From NCBI GenBank assembly GCA_021234155.1, contig JAJEKV010000018.1, positions 21,129,252 through 21,193,251 of the forward strand: a stretch of 64,000 bases of DNA, given 5' to 3'. Each line of letters opens with the position of its first letter. Positions within the stretch are counted from its first letter, which is position 1. Source of the DNA: Isoetes taiwanensis. Taxonomy: Eukaryota; Streptophyta; Lycopodiopsida; Isoetales; Isoetaceae. The position numbers were made by a program, and so were the translations under genes. Below the pieces are notes generated by a model. The model was not told where the DNA came from and searched no databases. It saw nothing but the letters and a program-made list of their open reading frames with translations. Shown here one piece after another: positions 40,200-53,307 of the stretch.

Positions 40200-41099
40200 T
40201 GAATGTAAACTTACACCACCAAAGACGAGGGCTACTTGATGTTAAGGCGCACATCAGACGAGAACACTTGCCACTTGAAGTGTTTAAAGGATGTGAGGAG
40301 CCTCTTGTGCTTGATCAAGAGGCAATCGAGGAATATTGGAGAAAAGTAGGGATTGGTTCGGTGTGAGGATAGTCCATTTCTTCATGAGGTTAGTAATTTA
40401 ATGTAAACAACTCAGATTTGAAGTCTTACATTTGTTTCTTAAATCATCTTGTTTTACGGACCTTGGACTTTGGCAAGTGTATGCACCAATTCTGCATCAA
40501 GCATGACATGGAACAGAGGTTCCATTTCATGGATCCGCTCATTTACACATTACTGTCGAACGAGCTTGCTTCAAAGGACAAACTGTTGAACCCTCAACTT
40601 GCAATTTCGGAATGTACCATTACGCGGCGATATTATCGGCCCGACCTTTGGGCGGTGTATGTCATTGGAGGTTGACCCGGTTAAATGTCGACCGGTGTGT
40701 ACCATTTTGACAGCCTAGAAATGTACAAGGGCTCCGAGCCTGTCATGAGTTTTGTTGAGGATGCAAACACAAAATTCCCAAGCACCATAAAGCTGCGCCA
40801 CAAGAAAATTACAAGTTCCCCACTCAGTCTGATTGCTGGTCGTGGTGGTCCTGCTATATGTGTCTTTGTAAAAAGTTGTGGCTGCGAGAATGCGAGACTT
40901 GGACATACTATCAGTGCAAGGTGAGTTCGTAAATTTGAGCGTATTACTCATCCAATGTGAGGCCTGATATGTTTGTTGCAGGGTGTACCAATTTCTAGTG
41001 GGAGCTGTTGGACACGCGAGAATGATGATTGATGTTGTGAAGCACAGTTGCTCTAGTAATGAAGCTGAGGTTGACAGATCAATAGATCTTTACTTGTAA
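40200..41099 (+). pseudogene. C-terminal exons of the forward gene, copy 2, unrecognised
   Basis: Pieces in order: LEVFKGCEEPLVLDQEAIEE (40,270-40,340), an intron ending near 40,395-40,450, CIKHDMEQRFHFMDPLIYTL, LWAVYVIGG, VYHFDSLEMYKGSEPVMSFV, ICVFVKSCGCENARLGHTIS, an intron (GT at 40,921, AG at 40,981), and VYQFLVGAVGHARMMIDVVK to the stop at 41,097-41,099. The second intron preserves the frame across its junction, which supports it. I do not recognise the domain. The W...V and FDSL spacing is faintly like C48 (Ulp1) proteases, but the catalytic His and Cys are not convincing. Confidence 0.5.
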
Positions 41100-41330
41100 T
41101 CACATGTTTGTATTATTGTAACCAAAGAGGTTATTCTTGTAACCTATTCTTTCATTGACACTCTAATGTACATTGTTGTATACCATTGTATACAATAGAC
41201 TTTTCTGGATCTTTACTTGTAATCACATGTTTGTATTATTGTAACCAAAGAGGTTATTCTTGTAACCTATTCTTTCATTGACACTCTAATGTACATTGTT
41301 GTATACTATTGTATACAATAGACTTTTCTG
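41087..41330. repeat. 124-bp tandem duplication, copy 2
   Basis: Units start at 41,087 and 41,211, as in unit 1. The duplication therefore predates the 22.7-kb event. Confidence 0.9.
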
Positions 41331-41394
41331 GCTGACCAGAGCAACACTCTGGTGGAGTTCAAATCTCCAGAAGAAATTGATGTATTCAAAGATT

Positions 41395-42090
41395 CATGAC
41401 AATGTGGTGATACATGTCGTGATAGATGTGGTGATGCAAATGGTGCATATGGTGAATCATGTGGTGCATTTGGTGAACCATGTGGTGAATCATGTGGTGA
41501 ATCATAGGTGGCATGTTGGAGCTCACGTGGCATGTTGGAGCCTAGGTGGCATGTTTGAGCCACCTTGGCATGTTTGAGCCTAGGTGGCATATTTGAGCCA
41601 CCTTGGCATGCTTGAGCCTTTACATGACCTTTGTTACATGTTTGACTTTCATTGACCAACATGTTTGGTGGCACTAAAATGGTGCATTTGGTGAATCATG
41701 TGTTGCATTTGGTGAATCATGTGGTGAATCATAGGTGGCATGTTGGAGCTTACGTGGCATGTTGGAGCCTAGGTGGCATGTTTGAGCCACCTTGGCATGT
41801 TGGAGCCTAGGTGGCATATTTGAGCCACCTTGGCATGCTTGAGCCTTTACATGACCTTTGTTACATGTTTGACGTTCATTGACCAACATGTTTGGTGATC
41901 ATGTGGTGCATGTGGTGGATCATGTGGTGCATTTTGGTGAATCATGTGGTGAATCATGTGGTGAATCATAGGTGGCATGTTGGAGCTTACGTGGTCTGTT
42001 GGAGCCTAGGTGGCATGTTTGAGCCACCTTGGCATGTTGGACCCTAGGTATGCTTGAGCCTTTACATGTTTCATTGACCAACATGTTTGG
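41395..42090. repeat. GGCATGTTGGAGCCTAGGTG minisatellite, copy 2
   Basis: Three higher-order units as at 18,700-19,400, with one unit boundary altered near 41,670. Confidence 0.92.
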
Positions 42091-42094
42091 TGAT

Positions 42095-42948
42095 GCGAAA
42101 GTAAAAAATTGAAGACAAAAATCAATTTAAACTAGCTAATTATAACTAAAATTACTAAACAAGTGCCAAGACAACATAATATGATTGGTGTCCAAAAAAG
42201 AATGGCCATTTCAGGACATTATTAGAATTATTAGAAAATAAAATTATGGTCATTACGAGGTAATTATTCGTATCCTACCAAATCATTACGATTAAGATAC
42301 TAATGATGCGAAATCCCTAAAATCGTAGCCTTAAATTAATTTCATGCCGGCCTTTATAGGCTATAGTCGTGAGGGAGAAGCATCGTCAATTCTCCCAAAG
42401 AATGCCGGCTATTTGCCGCTCCGCTCCGCCTCTACTTCCCACACTTTGGCCCTTCCAAGCGCCCGGTCCTTAATTTCCTTACCTTTGCGAGCTCTTCATG
42501 AAGTTATGGCATAGGTTCTTGGATAATTCCTTTGCATGAGCCCAAAGAAGATCCACGAATCTGGCCCTCCGATTCCGGCACCTCGAATACTCTCTTTCTG
42601 TTGAAAGCCCCGGCGGCGGCACGAATACTGGCGGCTCCGATTCCAAAGACTCTGAATACTCTCTTCCGAAGCTTTTGAAGAGGTGGATTCTTGAATTCGA
42701 TTCCTCGGCGTGGATTCTTCTCCGAGGCAGCGATTATGATTCGAAGAAGATGAGGTCTGGAGGCGAATCACGAGACAACGATGAAGAAGAAGACCGGACC
42801 CGAGAAGAAGAAGAATTTTTTTTTTTGAATTTCAAAATTGGCTAGAGAGTAAGTCGCATGCAATATCATTTTTGCTTTCTTTCCCATAGAGCTTTCTAAC
42901 TTTACGAACTTTTCTTACGGATGAAGCTTGAAGTCCGGCAGCTCATGA

Positions 42949-42951
<3 letters not shown>
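42095..42951. other. Unassigned segment, copy 2
   Basis: Counterpart of 19,401-20,275. The interval 42,540-42,790 shows two related blocks ending GAATACTCTCTT. Unit 1 and unit 2 differ strongly here at C/G-rich sites. No gene. Confidence 0.4.

Positions 42952-42983
<32 letters not shown>
42952..42983. repeat. Poly(T) tract, copy 2
   Basis: About 31 T followed by CTCTCTTTTGATC. Confidence 0.85.
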
Positions 42984-43014
42984 CTCTCTTTTGATCAAGT
43001 TCTTGAGAAAAGGC

Positions 43015-43585
43015 CTTTTGTGCCTTTGTAATTTTTAAAAAGCAGATGCTATAGGCCGTAGTGCCTTTCTTTATAATGGCCTTAGTGCCCTTCTTTGTAA
43101 TGACCCATACGTGAAAGCAGGGCCTTAGTGCCTTTGAAATGTAATGGCCGTGGACGACCCTTACGTAACCACGGGCCTTAGTGCCTATTGTAATATATGA
43201 TGGCCTTGTGCCGTTTTGAAAATTTCTGGTTTTGTTTTTTCTGTTTTAATCAATTGGTTTTGTAATACCTTTTATTATGCCTTCGGTTTAATCCGGGCCT
43301 TGTGCCTTTTGTTTAATCAGGCCTTAGTGCCTTTAATTGTAATAGCCTTGTCCGACCGTAATCCGTGCCTTGTGCCTTACGTAATCGAGGCCTTAGTGCC
43401 TTCTTTAATGTGGATGATGGCCTTGTGCCTTTACAGAATTTGTGGTTTTGTTATACCTTGTGCCTTGTGTAAATTTGTCCCTTGTGTCTTTTCTAATTAC
43501 ATTTGTACTTACATGTTTTACCTTGGTTTTGTTATACCTTGTACTTGGATGTTTTACCTTGTAAATTGGCCTTAGTGCCCTGTCT
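43015..43585. repeat. CCTTAGTGCCTTT minisatellite, copy 2
   Basis: Same array as 20,320-20,890. The unit GGCCTTAGTGCC is better preserved here. Confidence 0.88.
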
Positions 43586-43619
43586 GTATACCAGCAATTT
43601 AAAATACTATGAAACACCA

Positions 43620-44030
43620 ACAATTGAAATTGATTGAAATTTGAAATTTGATGGAAATTGGCTCGGGTTCAAAAGAAATAGAGTTCAAAAGAAAAAAAAA
43701 AAAACGAAATTCACAGAAGCAAAAGTTAGTGGCCTTGCAAGAATCTTTGCACACCATGAGCTTAATGAATTTTGGCCTCATATCAATTCGGGGACCTAAT
43801 TTGGGATCCATATATTCTTGTCACCAAAATCGGTCAAGATACTATCGAGAATCGAGAGCCATTCCATTTCGGCCGGGTCAAAAATGGTCAATGCCCGGCT
43901 GATTATGGTGAAATCTGTGGTGAAAGCCGTGGTGAAAGATGTGGTGAAAACTGTGGTGATACAAACGTTGTTTTTATATTTCAAATGGAGAAAAATACAT
44001 ATGGAAATCTATCATACCCGGTAGAATAGT
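43620..44030 (+). other. Short Lys-rich frame and GTGGTGAAA repeat, copy 2
   Basis: A forward frame (43,648-43,902) begins MEIGSGSKEIEFKRKKKKRN and has no motif. A GTGGTGAAA repeat (43,905-43,955) follows: TCTGTGGTGAAAGCCGTGGT and TGGTGAAAACTGTGGTGA. Confidence 0.35.
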
Positions 44031-44880
44031 TCATACATCTTATGCAATGAAGTATCGTAAAAAAAATCGGGGAAAACTATAACCACGATTTGTTTTGAAG
44101 AGGTTAATGATGACATACGATTCTTTGGACCTCAATCGGATCCTGCATTGTGAGATCAGTAACTCTTCTTCTTCAAGTATGTTCAAGATTTCATCAAGTG
44201 TTTCTTTGAATAGTTGGTGTAATCCGGCAACACTAAAACATGAGCTTCTCGTTTACGCTCCCACTTATGATCTGATTCACAAAGTATTGTCTCAGGTTGT
44301 TGTGTCTCCATGCATCTGGTAAGCACTTTTTTAATGGCTGAAGCATGGATCATTTCCTCAAGCATGGAGAGAGCTGAGAACTCATCCTCAGAATCATACA
44401 CCACCCAGAGCCACATGTCGGCCGCACTGCTCTGTTAAGTCTCACATTTTGCGGTGTGTAAAACAACATCATTAGTAATAAGAAAGGCAACCGCCTATCA
44501 CTGCCTTGGCTTCTAATTCTTTAAGCCCATCAGGAATTAACCTATGTTTTAAGCCTAGAATACCTCGGAATTCATGGGTCCTCCGGCTCCTCTAATATCC
44601 GCCTCTTGTTCACGGTTTATTTGCTCCATTATAGGTCTGCCGGATCACGGCGCATTTGAACTGGCGAAATTGTTTGTGCCCGTGTTCTCCTTCTGTTTTC
44701 TTCCGCCATAGCTGGATCGGGATAAACTAATGTCTGCATGCAAAACTAGATTTAGGGTTTCCCTCCAATCTTTCCTGTACAGCCAGCGTTTGAATGATTG
44801 ACCTTGCATTTGATGTGACAGATTTCCAATGGTGGGTTTCATCATGTGTTTCTCTGTCCCATTCCGTTCATCCTTAATGT
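44030..44880 (-). pseudogene. Unrecognised reverse-strand coding region, copy 2
   Basis: Reverse-strand pieces: IGNLSHQMQGQSFKRWLYRK, KDWRETLNLVLHADISL (44,845-44,645), MLEEMIHASAIKKVLTRCME and HVLVLPDYTNYSKKHLMKS (44,416-44,183), then ILNILEEEELLISQCRIRLR near 44,150. Helical and charged, with no known motif. Confidence 0.4.
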
Positions 44881-45055
44881 GATTTTTCTGTGTGTCACTT
44901 TCACCCTGTCAATTAAACAGTAAAGATTGAAGAGTGAAGATTTATATTAAACATATAAAATGATTACATAAGGTTACATTTCAGATTACAAGCGAGGATT
45001 TGTATTAAACATTTCAGATTACATGAGAAACAAAACTTTTTATATACACTTGCTT

Positions 45056-45880
45056 TCATTCATGTGGGTCTATCAAAAAGAAATCTGGGTCCAGCTCCTT
45101 CTCGTCATCTTCTATGATCACCAAATCAGTGGCCACCGGGTCAGCTTCCCAGCCTATCTGCTCCAATTCTGGAGGGAAAGCAAAAAACCATAATGGTGGA
45201 GTGTTACCAAACAGAATAACAGCTTCTCCATGTCCATCCTGCAAGGCCTTGTGATGATAGTACATATCCCTGAAGTGAAGGAATTGGTCCTCTGTAAACA
45301 ACCTATCATAACAAAAGAGGAACATGTCTAGCGTAAAGGCTTGGTAGCCATTAAGCAGAAAAGGTCTCAACCTTTGCAGATCCTGGTCAATAGTATGAAT
45401 TGGGCCAAAGATCTTTGGTGTGTAAAAAATTTCGATTGGAGGCAGAGTAAGTTGAGAGGGTCCGAGCTGTGATGTACAATTCAACCTCTGGTGAGAGTTT
45501 TCAGCATTTACGTGGTCATATTCTCATCCGAGTGAATAGAGCAATTTCTACATTTGCTGAGCATGTCCATCCATGCCGCATGGCTGAAAATCGGGGGACA
45601 ACGCGCCCTAGGTATTATGGGCTCTTCTTCTCACGGTCACATTGTCCCATTCAGGCACTCCATCGTTTTGCAGCATCCAAGAGGTGAAGTTGGCCATGTC
45701 GCGCTGAAGTAGCCTGCCGTAAAAGCCGTAGGATCAGAACCGTTCTTCCCCACCCAACAGAATCAGAACTGCCTATGCTCCCGAACTCTTTGTAATAAAT
45801 CTGTAAACTCCTGGCGGGAGCAAGAAGAATGGCATCTCGGGCCTTTTGGGTTGCCCCGAGGTCATTAACCACAGCCATCC
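45056..45880 (-). pseudogene. Unrecognised reverse-strand gene ending FFLIDPHE, copy 2
   Basis: A clean 142-codon C-terminal frame (45,484-45,056): LTLPPIEIFYTPKIFGPIHT, LRPFLLNGYQAFTLDMFLFC, YDRLFTEDQFLHFRDMYYHH, PPLWFFAFPPELEQIGWEAD and acidic end EDDEKELDPDFFLIDPHE. Upstream pieces are frame-shifted. It lies 0.45 kb downstream of the transposase on the same strand, after a GTGGTGAAAC array, and may be a second protein of the element. No family recognised. Confidence 0.5.
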
Positions 45881-46021
45881 CATAATGATTTTTGAGTACG
45901 GTACCGTCCCAAAGGATGATGAGAGGAATTGATGGGACCCGGAGAATTTAAGGAAAAGGAAAGCATTTCAAGAGAAAAGCTGTTGGAAGGATATATCTAT
46001 CTCGGGAGAAGAGGCAGAAAA

Positions 46022-46130
46022 GTGAAACACGTGGTGAAACATGTAGTGAACACATGTGTCACCACATGGTGAAACACATGTGGTGAAACACATGTGGTGA
46101 AACACTGTTGGTGAAACATGTGGTGAACAC
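46022..46130. repeat. GTGGTGAAACA minisatellite, copy 2
   Basis: Counterpart of 23,335-23,440. Confidence 0.85.
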
Positions 46131-46344
46131 AGGGCATGTTACATCGGGGACATCAAAATACAATTACATATTACATCGAGGAAACAAACATATTACATTG
46201 AAACAAGGGACATCAAAATACAATTGAGCATGGAATTGAGTTTCTTATATTATTCCCAAACAAGGCAAGACACAACAACATATTCAAAATTTCTGAATCA
46301 TTTCCTAACTTTTGTAAGAATGTGTTCAGCTATTATTCTTCATC

Positions 46345-48200
46345 AGGACATGCTATCTTCATCGGATAAAACCTCGGGGCAAGTTTTCTAGAATCTTTTT
46401 CTCATCACTTTGGTCTAGCACATGTGATTCGAGCACCTTTCTTGATCTCTTGCATGGGAACTTCGAATAGCACAAATTTGAGTAGAGAATACAAGTGACT
46501 TTGGCTCGTTTGTCAACAACTCATACATCACCTTTGACCGAGGCTTCTTTCTATAGTAAATGCCCTCCACAGCGGTTTCACCTCTCATAAACAAGTTTTC
46601 GTTATGCTTGAAGTCATTTTCAACTTCAAATTTTGGCTTGGTGCATAGCAACATCCAAAAATACGAGAATCCTCCTCGTTCCTTTAGGTGCGGCAAGCGC
46701 AAAGCTGTCTCCTTCTCTAAGTGCTTACGCAAAGTACATTTGCCAAGGTTGAGTATAGTGGCCTGGTAGACTTACGGGTCTCTTCCACATCCGCATGAAC
46801 ATTGGAGGATGGTTCAAGCGACTACAAGGTCCCATTCATCTACATACAATTTGTTCTCACACATGTCCCATTTTCCATCCAAACAATTTTTTGCAAAAAC
46901 ATGATAGCTTTTACGGTATGTAGTTACGTGTTGGATTTCTGTCTTGAATCCATGGGTGAATGAATTTGCACGGTTTCGGAATTGTCTCGCACCCCAAGCC
47001 TTTTTTTCTGTTGATATCCTCGGGTTTTATTTCCGTAAGTATCTCAGAACTTTTCTTCCATTTTCAAGTCCCTTTCGGATGTACCACATTGAAATTGTTT
47101 CTCTGCAATTTTCACCACATCATGGGCATTATCTAGTTTAATGTCGGGATGTTTAATTCATGAACCTCGTTATCCATCTTTTCAATTCTTTTGCCTTCCC
47201 ATCATGTTCACCTTTTCCATGGTTTGATCCAAAAAGTTCCACATCATGTTGACCTCTGTATCACAACTGTACCTTCCAACAAAATAAAATGATCTGGCTG
47301 CTTTGAATTGTGATGCAACACCATCTGAAAATACATAGTGTTATTTGGGGACATTGCCTTTCTGCTTTAAGTACTCAAAATGTTTCATAAAACAATGTTG
47401 AACAAAAAGTGTGTCATGTTCTCATCATCCGACACATAGTAGTGTGTTTCTTTCTCAATAGTGTGCTGTCTCTGGATCAACCCGATAGGTTATTTGAACA
47501 AATATAGTTATCGGTTGTTGACCCAACAAGCATGGACTGAACTTCATTACGCTCCTTAAAAGTATAATTCTGCGAAGTCAACCACGGATAGGTAAGCATC
47601 TCCGGGCAAGTTATCAAGGAGTTCTTTTGTCTTGGCCTTTTGCCATATATGAAGTTGTGTAAAGGAAATTTTGGAAGCTTCTCCAACATTTTGTTCTTTG
47701 GAAGACTTGCGGTTTCATTGTGTTGGTGAACTAGCTTAGACTTCTTGCTGCCATCTCTGAATACAATTTTTTCATAGTCTAGGTATTCCCACTTCACCAT
47801 GCCACTATCACTAGATTGTTCATGTGGGCAGATAGGGAACTTCTTAATCCCACACTCTTTACACTCACCCAGAATGCATTCCCTCTTATGGTAAGGTTGG
47901 AAGCTAGTAGTTTTCTCACATAAAATTCCCTGCCACAGACTTCTTGTGCTACTTATTTTGTATTGGGCTGCATTCACCATATATGTCTGACCTGCAAAGT
48001 TGACAAGTGCAGCTGCAGCTTTTTGGGTGCTTAGTTCTCATACTATTGAAGCCATCTATTAGCATCTGCATCCTAACATGGTATATACAGCAGCAACTAT
48101 TGAAGTCCTTTAATTTTACAACAAACCATGGTTTCAGCTTTTCAAACATCCTCTGTTTGATCATAACACTAGGATGTTAAAGTCTTGAATTTCTGAACAA
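46345..48200 (-). pseudogene. Transposase-like protein, copy 2
   Basis: The N-terminal side is better here. The frame 48,164-47,949 has FEKLKPWFVVKLKDFNSCCC and IYHVRMQMLIDGFNSM; the frame 47,980-47,477 has RECILGECKECGIKKFPICP (a C...C..C..C putative zinc site), YEKIVFRDGSKKSKLVHQHN, LHNFIYGKRPRQKNSLITCP and FKERNEVQSMLVGSTTDNY. The SDG..SQFK segment follows near 47,320, and the HGKG segment near 47,215 is one base out of frame. The C-terminal part is MLLCTKPKFEVENDFKHNEN and YYRKKPRSKVMYELLTNEPK (46,732-46,415). The order F-x-K-L-x-P...CCCxYH, Cys cluster, SDG..QFK, HGKG, CTKPK agrees with the plant/algal family I recall. It is truncated at the N-terminus at about 48,200-48,240. Confidence 0.6.
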
Positions 48201-48254
48201 TTGCAACTGCGCAAGGAAGATAACAAGGTGATCAAAGATATTTATTGCACACTA

Positions 48255-48790
48255 CATTTTCCACCACACTAGGCACCCCACATAGCATATATTTTACAGA
48301 CATTCATCTTACACCTCCTTATTCACCACACTAGGCACCACAACGCATATATTAAATAATTTATTGTACACCATATTTTACTACCACACTAGGCACCACA
48401 TAGCATATATTCTTTGGGACATTCATCTTACACCTCGTTATTCACCACACTAGGCACCACATAGAATATATTGGGACATTTATTTTACACCATATTTTTC
48501 ACCACACTAGGCACCACACTAGGCACCACACTAGGCACCACACCATGTTATTCACCACACTAGGGACCACATAGCATATATTACAGCATTTATTTTACAC
48601 CATGTTATTCACCACACTAGGCACCACAAAGCGTATATTTAGAGCACTTATTTTACACCATATTTTTCACCACACTAGGCACCACATAGCATATATTACA
48701 GCATGTATTTTACACCATGTTATTCACCACACTAGGCACCACAAAGCATATATTGACAGCATTTATTTCACACCACGTGCCTCACCACAG
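48255..48790. repeat. CACCACACTAGGCACCACATAG tandem array, copy 2
   Basis: About nine units of roughly 60 bases, with the same local triplication of CACTAGGCACCA near 48,510. Confidence 0.92.
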
Positions 48791-48850
48791 CAACCACATA
48801 TCACAAGCAATCACTAACCACATACCACATTAACAATAAAAAATGTGGTG

Positions 48851-50969
<2,119 letters not shown>

Positions 50970-51005
50970 GAGCTTTTTTTTTTTTTTTTTCAGCCATTAT
51001 CTCTT

Positions 51006-51711
51006 ATGGCCATCCCTAAGGGACCCAGGTCGAAGAAGCAGGAATCCGATGGGGAACCCTCGGACCATGCTGAGGAAGATATATCGCTGGGAACAATCTG
51101 GAGAGACATCACGGCATTTCGGGCAGAATCGGCAAAAGGGAAGAAAAATTGATCTTGGAAATTAAGACTCTTAGGGCAGTAAAAATGAAGTCTTTGAGAT
51201 CGGACTTCTGGCCAGATTAGAGGAGAGTTGTCCTTGGTGAAATCAGAGATTAAAGATCTGCAGGCAAATCTTGATGAAGATGAAGAATCAGACCATGGAG
51301 CAGCAGAGCTATTAGAACTGAAACAGAATTTTGAGAATTATGTGGAAACCCCAAGAAAGGAAGCAAAGGGCATTGAACATTCGCATTGTGGGCTTGACTG
51401 AAAATCAGAATGAAGACACGAAGTCTGTAGTCTCCAAATTCTTTGAAGAGGACATGCAGGTGATGGGAATTATTTCGAATTGGTAAAAAGGAACAGGGCA
51501 CGAGGCATGTTTTGGTGAAGTTTGCAATCATGAAGACCGTTTCCAAGTGCTTAAGCAGCGGCATACTCTAAAAGGTAAGTTTGTGTGGGTAAATGATGAT
51601 TTGACAAAGGAGCAATTACAGGAGAAAAAACAAGAGATGGCGAAGTTCAAAGAAGCGAAAACCAACAATCAGAAGGTGAAATGGTTTAAGGGAAGAACAA
51701 TAATTGAATAG
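51006..51711 (+). pseudogene. LINE-C ORF1 protein, copy 2
   Basis: ATG at 51,006 and TAG stop at 51,709-51,711. Coiled coil, then RRM-like NIRIVGLTENQNEDTKSVVS and C-terminal FVWVNDDLTKEQLQEKKQEM. The coiled-coil part is damaged near 51,190-51,240 in this copy (intact in unit 1), and both copies share frame changes near the RRM start and at 51,480. Confidence 0.8.
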
Positions 51712-51732
51712 GTACTTGCGGGAGGACTTCGC

Positions 51733-53307
51733 ATGGTTGTATGGAATATAAACAGGTTAACCTTTGATAAAATTGTGAGTATGCAAAGAATTCTAGATGG
51801 CGCTGATGTGATCTGTTTTGTGGAGACAAAGGAGCAGGATTTGTATGCACTTCCTGACATTGAAGGTTTTGATATGGTGTATTCTACTTGTAATAAAAGA
51901 TTTGGACATACAGACATGGGAAATGGTGGCATTGCTTGCTTTGTGAGACCGGTGTATAAAGATGTGATCTGTGGCATAAAGAAGGATCTGAATGGACAAT
52001 ATTTATGGTTGGAGATAAAGGGGTCTTATAAAATGTACTATATGGCGGTGTGCTATTTTGCACCAAAGCATAAACAAATTTATAAAGAATCTGATGCTTC
52101 CAGTGATGATTTGTTTTTTACCTTGGAACAAGACATCATGAATTTTCAGGAACGGGGCAGTGTGATCTTGACGGGCGATTTCAATGCAAGAACGAGTAGT
52201 CAGCAAGCAATCGCACTCACAGGTGATAAAAATCCGTTATGGTTGATGTCCATGGATGACAAGGAACAGGAGATAGCGGGCAGAAAGAGAATATCTCAGG
52301 ATACAATCATAACAAAGACTGGTAGGCAATTTCTGAATTTATGCAGTAGTGCAAAACTGATGATATGTAATGGGTTAAGTAGATTTCCATGCTCGGTAAA
52401 GAACACATGCAGGGAAAGAAGTACAGTTGATTACGTAGCGGTCTCAGAGGAGGCGGTCGATGGTCTTGCTGATTTTGTGGTAGGCGAAGAAGAGTTAGAA
52501 TCAGACCATAGCCCTCTATTTTTCAGTCTGCAGGTAGATAGCCCAGTGAGGAGGATGCCGCTGCTACCAATAACAGGTCCTAAAAAGTATTTCATGAAGC
52601 CACACTTGCAAATGCAGTTCCGATGTTGTGTAGAGCACAAGGCAGCAAATCTTTCATGGGATGGGGATCTGGAGAGATTAACGGCTCAGCTGCATGCAAT
52701 ATTGGACGATTCTGCAAGAGAGATGTTTGTGTCTCATAGAGCCAAAAGGGAGCTGCCATGCAATTCTTGGTTTGATCAAGATTGTAAAGGGGCCAAGGAA
52801 AACTGGGAAAGAAGTAGTGCAGAACAGAAAGCCTTCCATAAGAGTCAATACAGGCGCATTGTACGCAACAAGAAGAGATTGTTTATAAAGCAGAGGCAGC
52901 AAACCATGTGTGAGCGATATTTGGCGGAGCCCAAACTTTTCTGGAATAACCTCAGGAGATATAAGCATGAAGATATCCCGCTGGTTGCACAGGATTTGTG
53001 GCAGCAGGTGATGAGTCTTTACCATGATAAGGAGATACTGAGCGAAGGCAAACAGGTTTCGGACCTGATGTTCACAACGGAAGAGATAGCGGAAGGAATT
53101 TCTTCTTTAGCAAATGGCAAAGCTCGGGATCATACAGACCTTACAGCAGAACACTTAAAATGGGCAGGCCTTGCTATTCATCCCCTCTTGACCAAGATGT
53201 TTAATATGGCAATGGCACAGGGGTTCCCAGCGGAATGGTGTCGGAATAGAGTGGTGCCAGTATATAAGGGCGGCTTGCGAAAGAAGTCAACAACTATCGG
53301 ACCATAA
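51733..53307 (+). CDS. LINE-C ORF2: APE endonuclease and N-terminal RT part
   Basis: Open for 524 codons from MVVWNINRLTFDKIVSMQRI. Endonuclease motifs in order: WNINR (Asn), VETKEQD (catalytic Glu), ILTGDFNAR (Asp, Asn), STVDYVAVS, and ELESDHSPLFFSL (the SDH active-site His). The linker follows (LPCNSWFDQDC), then the RT entry (EGISSLANGKARDHTDLTAE, RNRVVPVYKGG). The protein nicks target DNA and primes reverse transcription there. The frame breaks near 53,290, where only a small indel separates it from the next RT segment. Start chosen at the ATG just before the WNINR motif, 22 bases after ORF1. Confidence 0.9.
   Translation: MVVWNINRLTFDKIVSMQRILDGADVICFVETKEQDLYALPDIEGFDMVYSTCNKRFGHTDMGNGGIACFVRPVYKDVICGIKKDLNGQYLWLEIKGSYKMYYMAVCYFAPKHKQIYKESDASSDDLFFTLEQDIMNFQERGSVILTGDFNARTSSQQAIALTGDKNPLWLMSMDDKEQEIAGRKRISQDTIITKTGRQFLNLCSSAKLMICNGLSRFPCSVKNTCRERSTVDYVAVSEEAVDGLADFVVGEEELESDHSPLFFSLQVDSPVRRMPLLPITGPKKYFMKPHLQMQFRCCVEHKAANLSWDGDLERLTAQLHAILDDSAREMFVSHRAKRELPCNSWFDQDCKGAKENWERSSAEQKAFHKSQYRRIVRNKKRLFIKQRQQTMCERYLAEPKLFWNNLRRYKHEDIPLVAQDLWQQVMSLYHDKEILSEGKQVSDLMFTTEEIAEGISSLANGKARDHTDLTAEHLKWAGLAIHPLLTKMFNMAMAQGFPAEWCRNRVVPVYKGGLRKKSTTIGP

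Larger units (their letters stand above)
35904..48850. mobile_element. Composite DNA element, copy 2
   Basis: Bounded by CACCACATTTTT (35,904) and AATGTGGTG ending at 48,850, as in copy 1. It carries the same forward gene, reverse transposase and GTGGTG arrays. Reading frames of the forward gene and some splice signals are better preserved here. Confidence 0.4.

Noticed and set aside
40500-41099. Ulp1-like (C48) cysteine protease at the end of the captured gene
   Set aside because: W...V and FDSL are spaced roughly as in C48 proteases, but the His before Trp is Leu here and no convincing Q-x-x-x-C catalytic pair is seen. Left unassigned.
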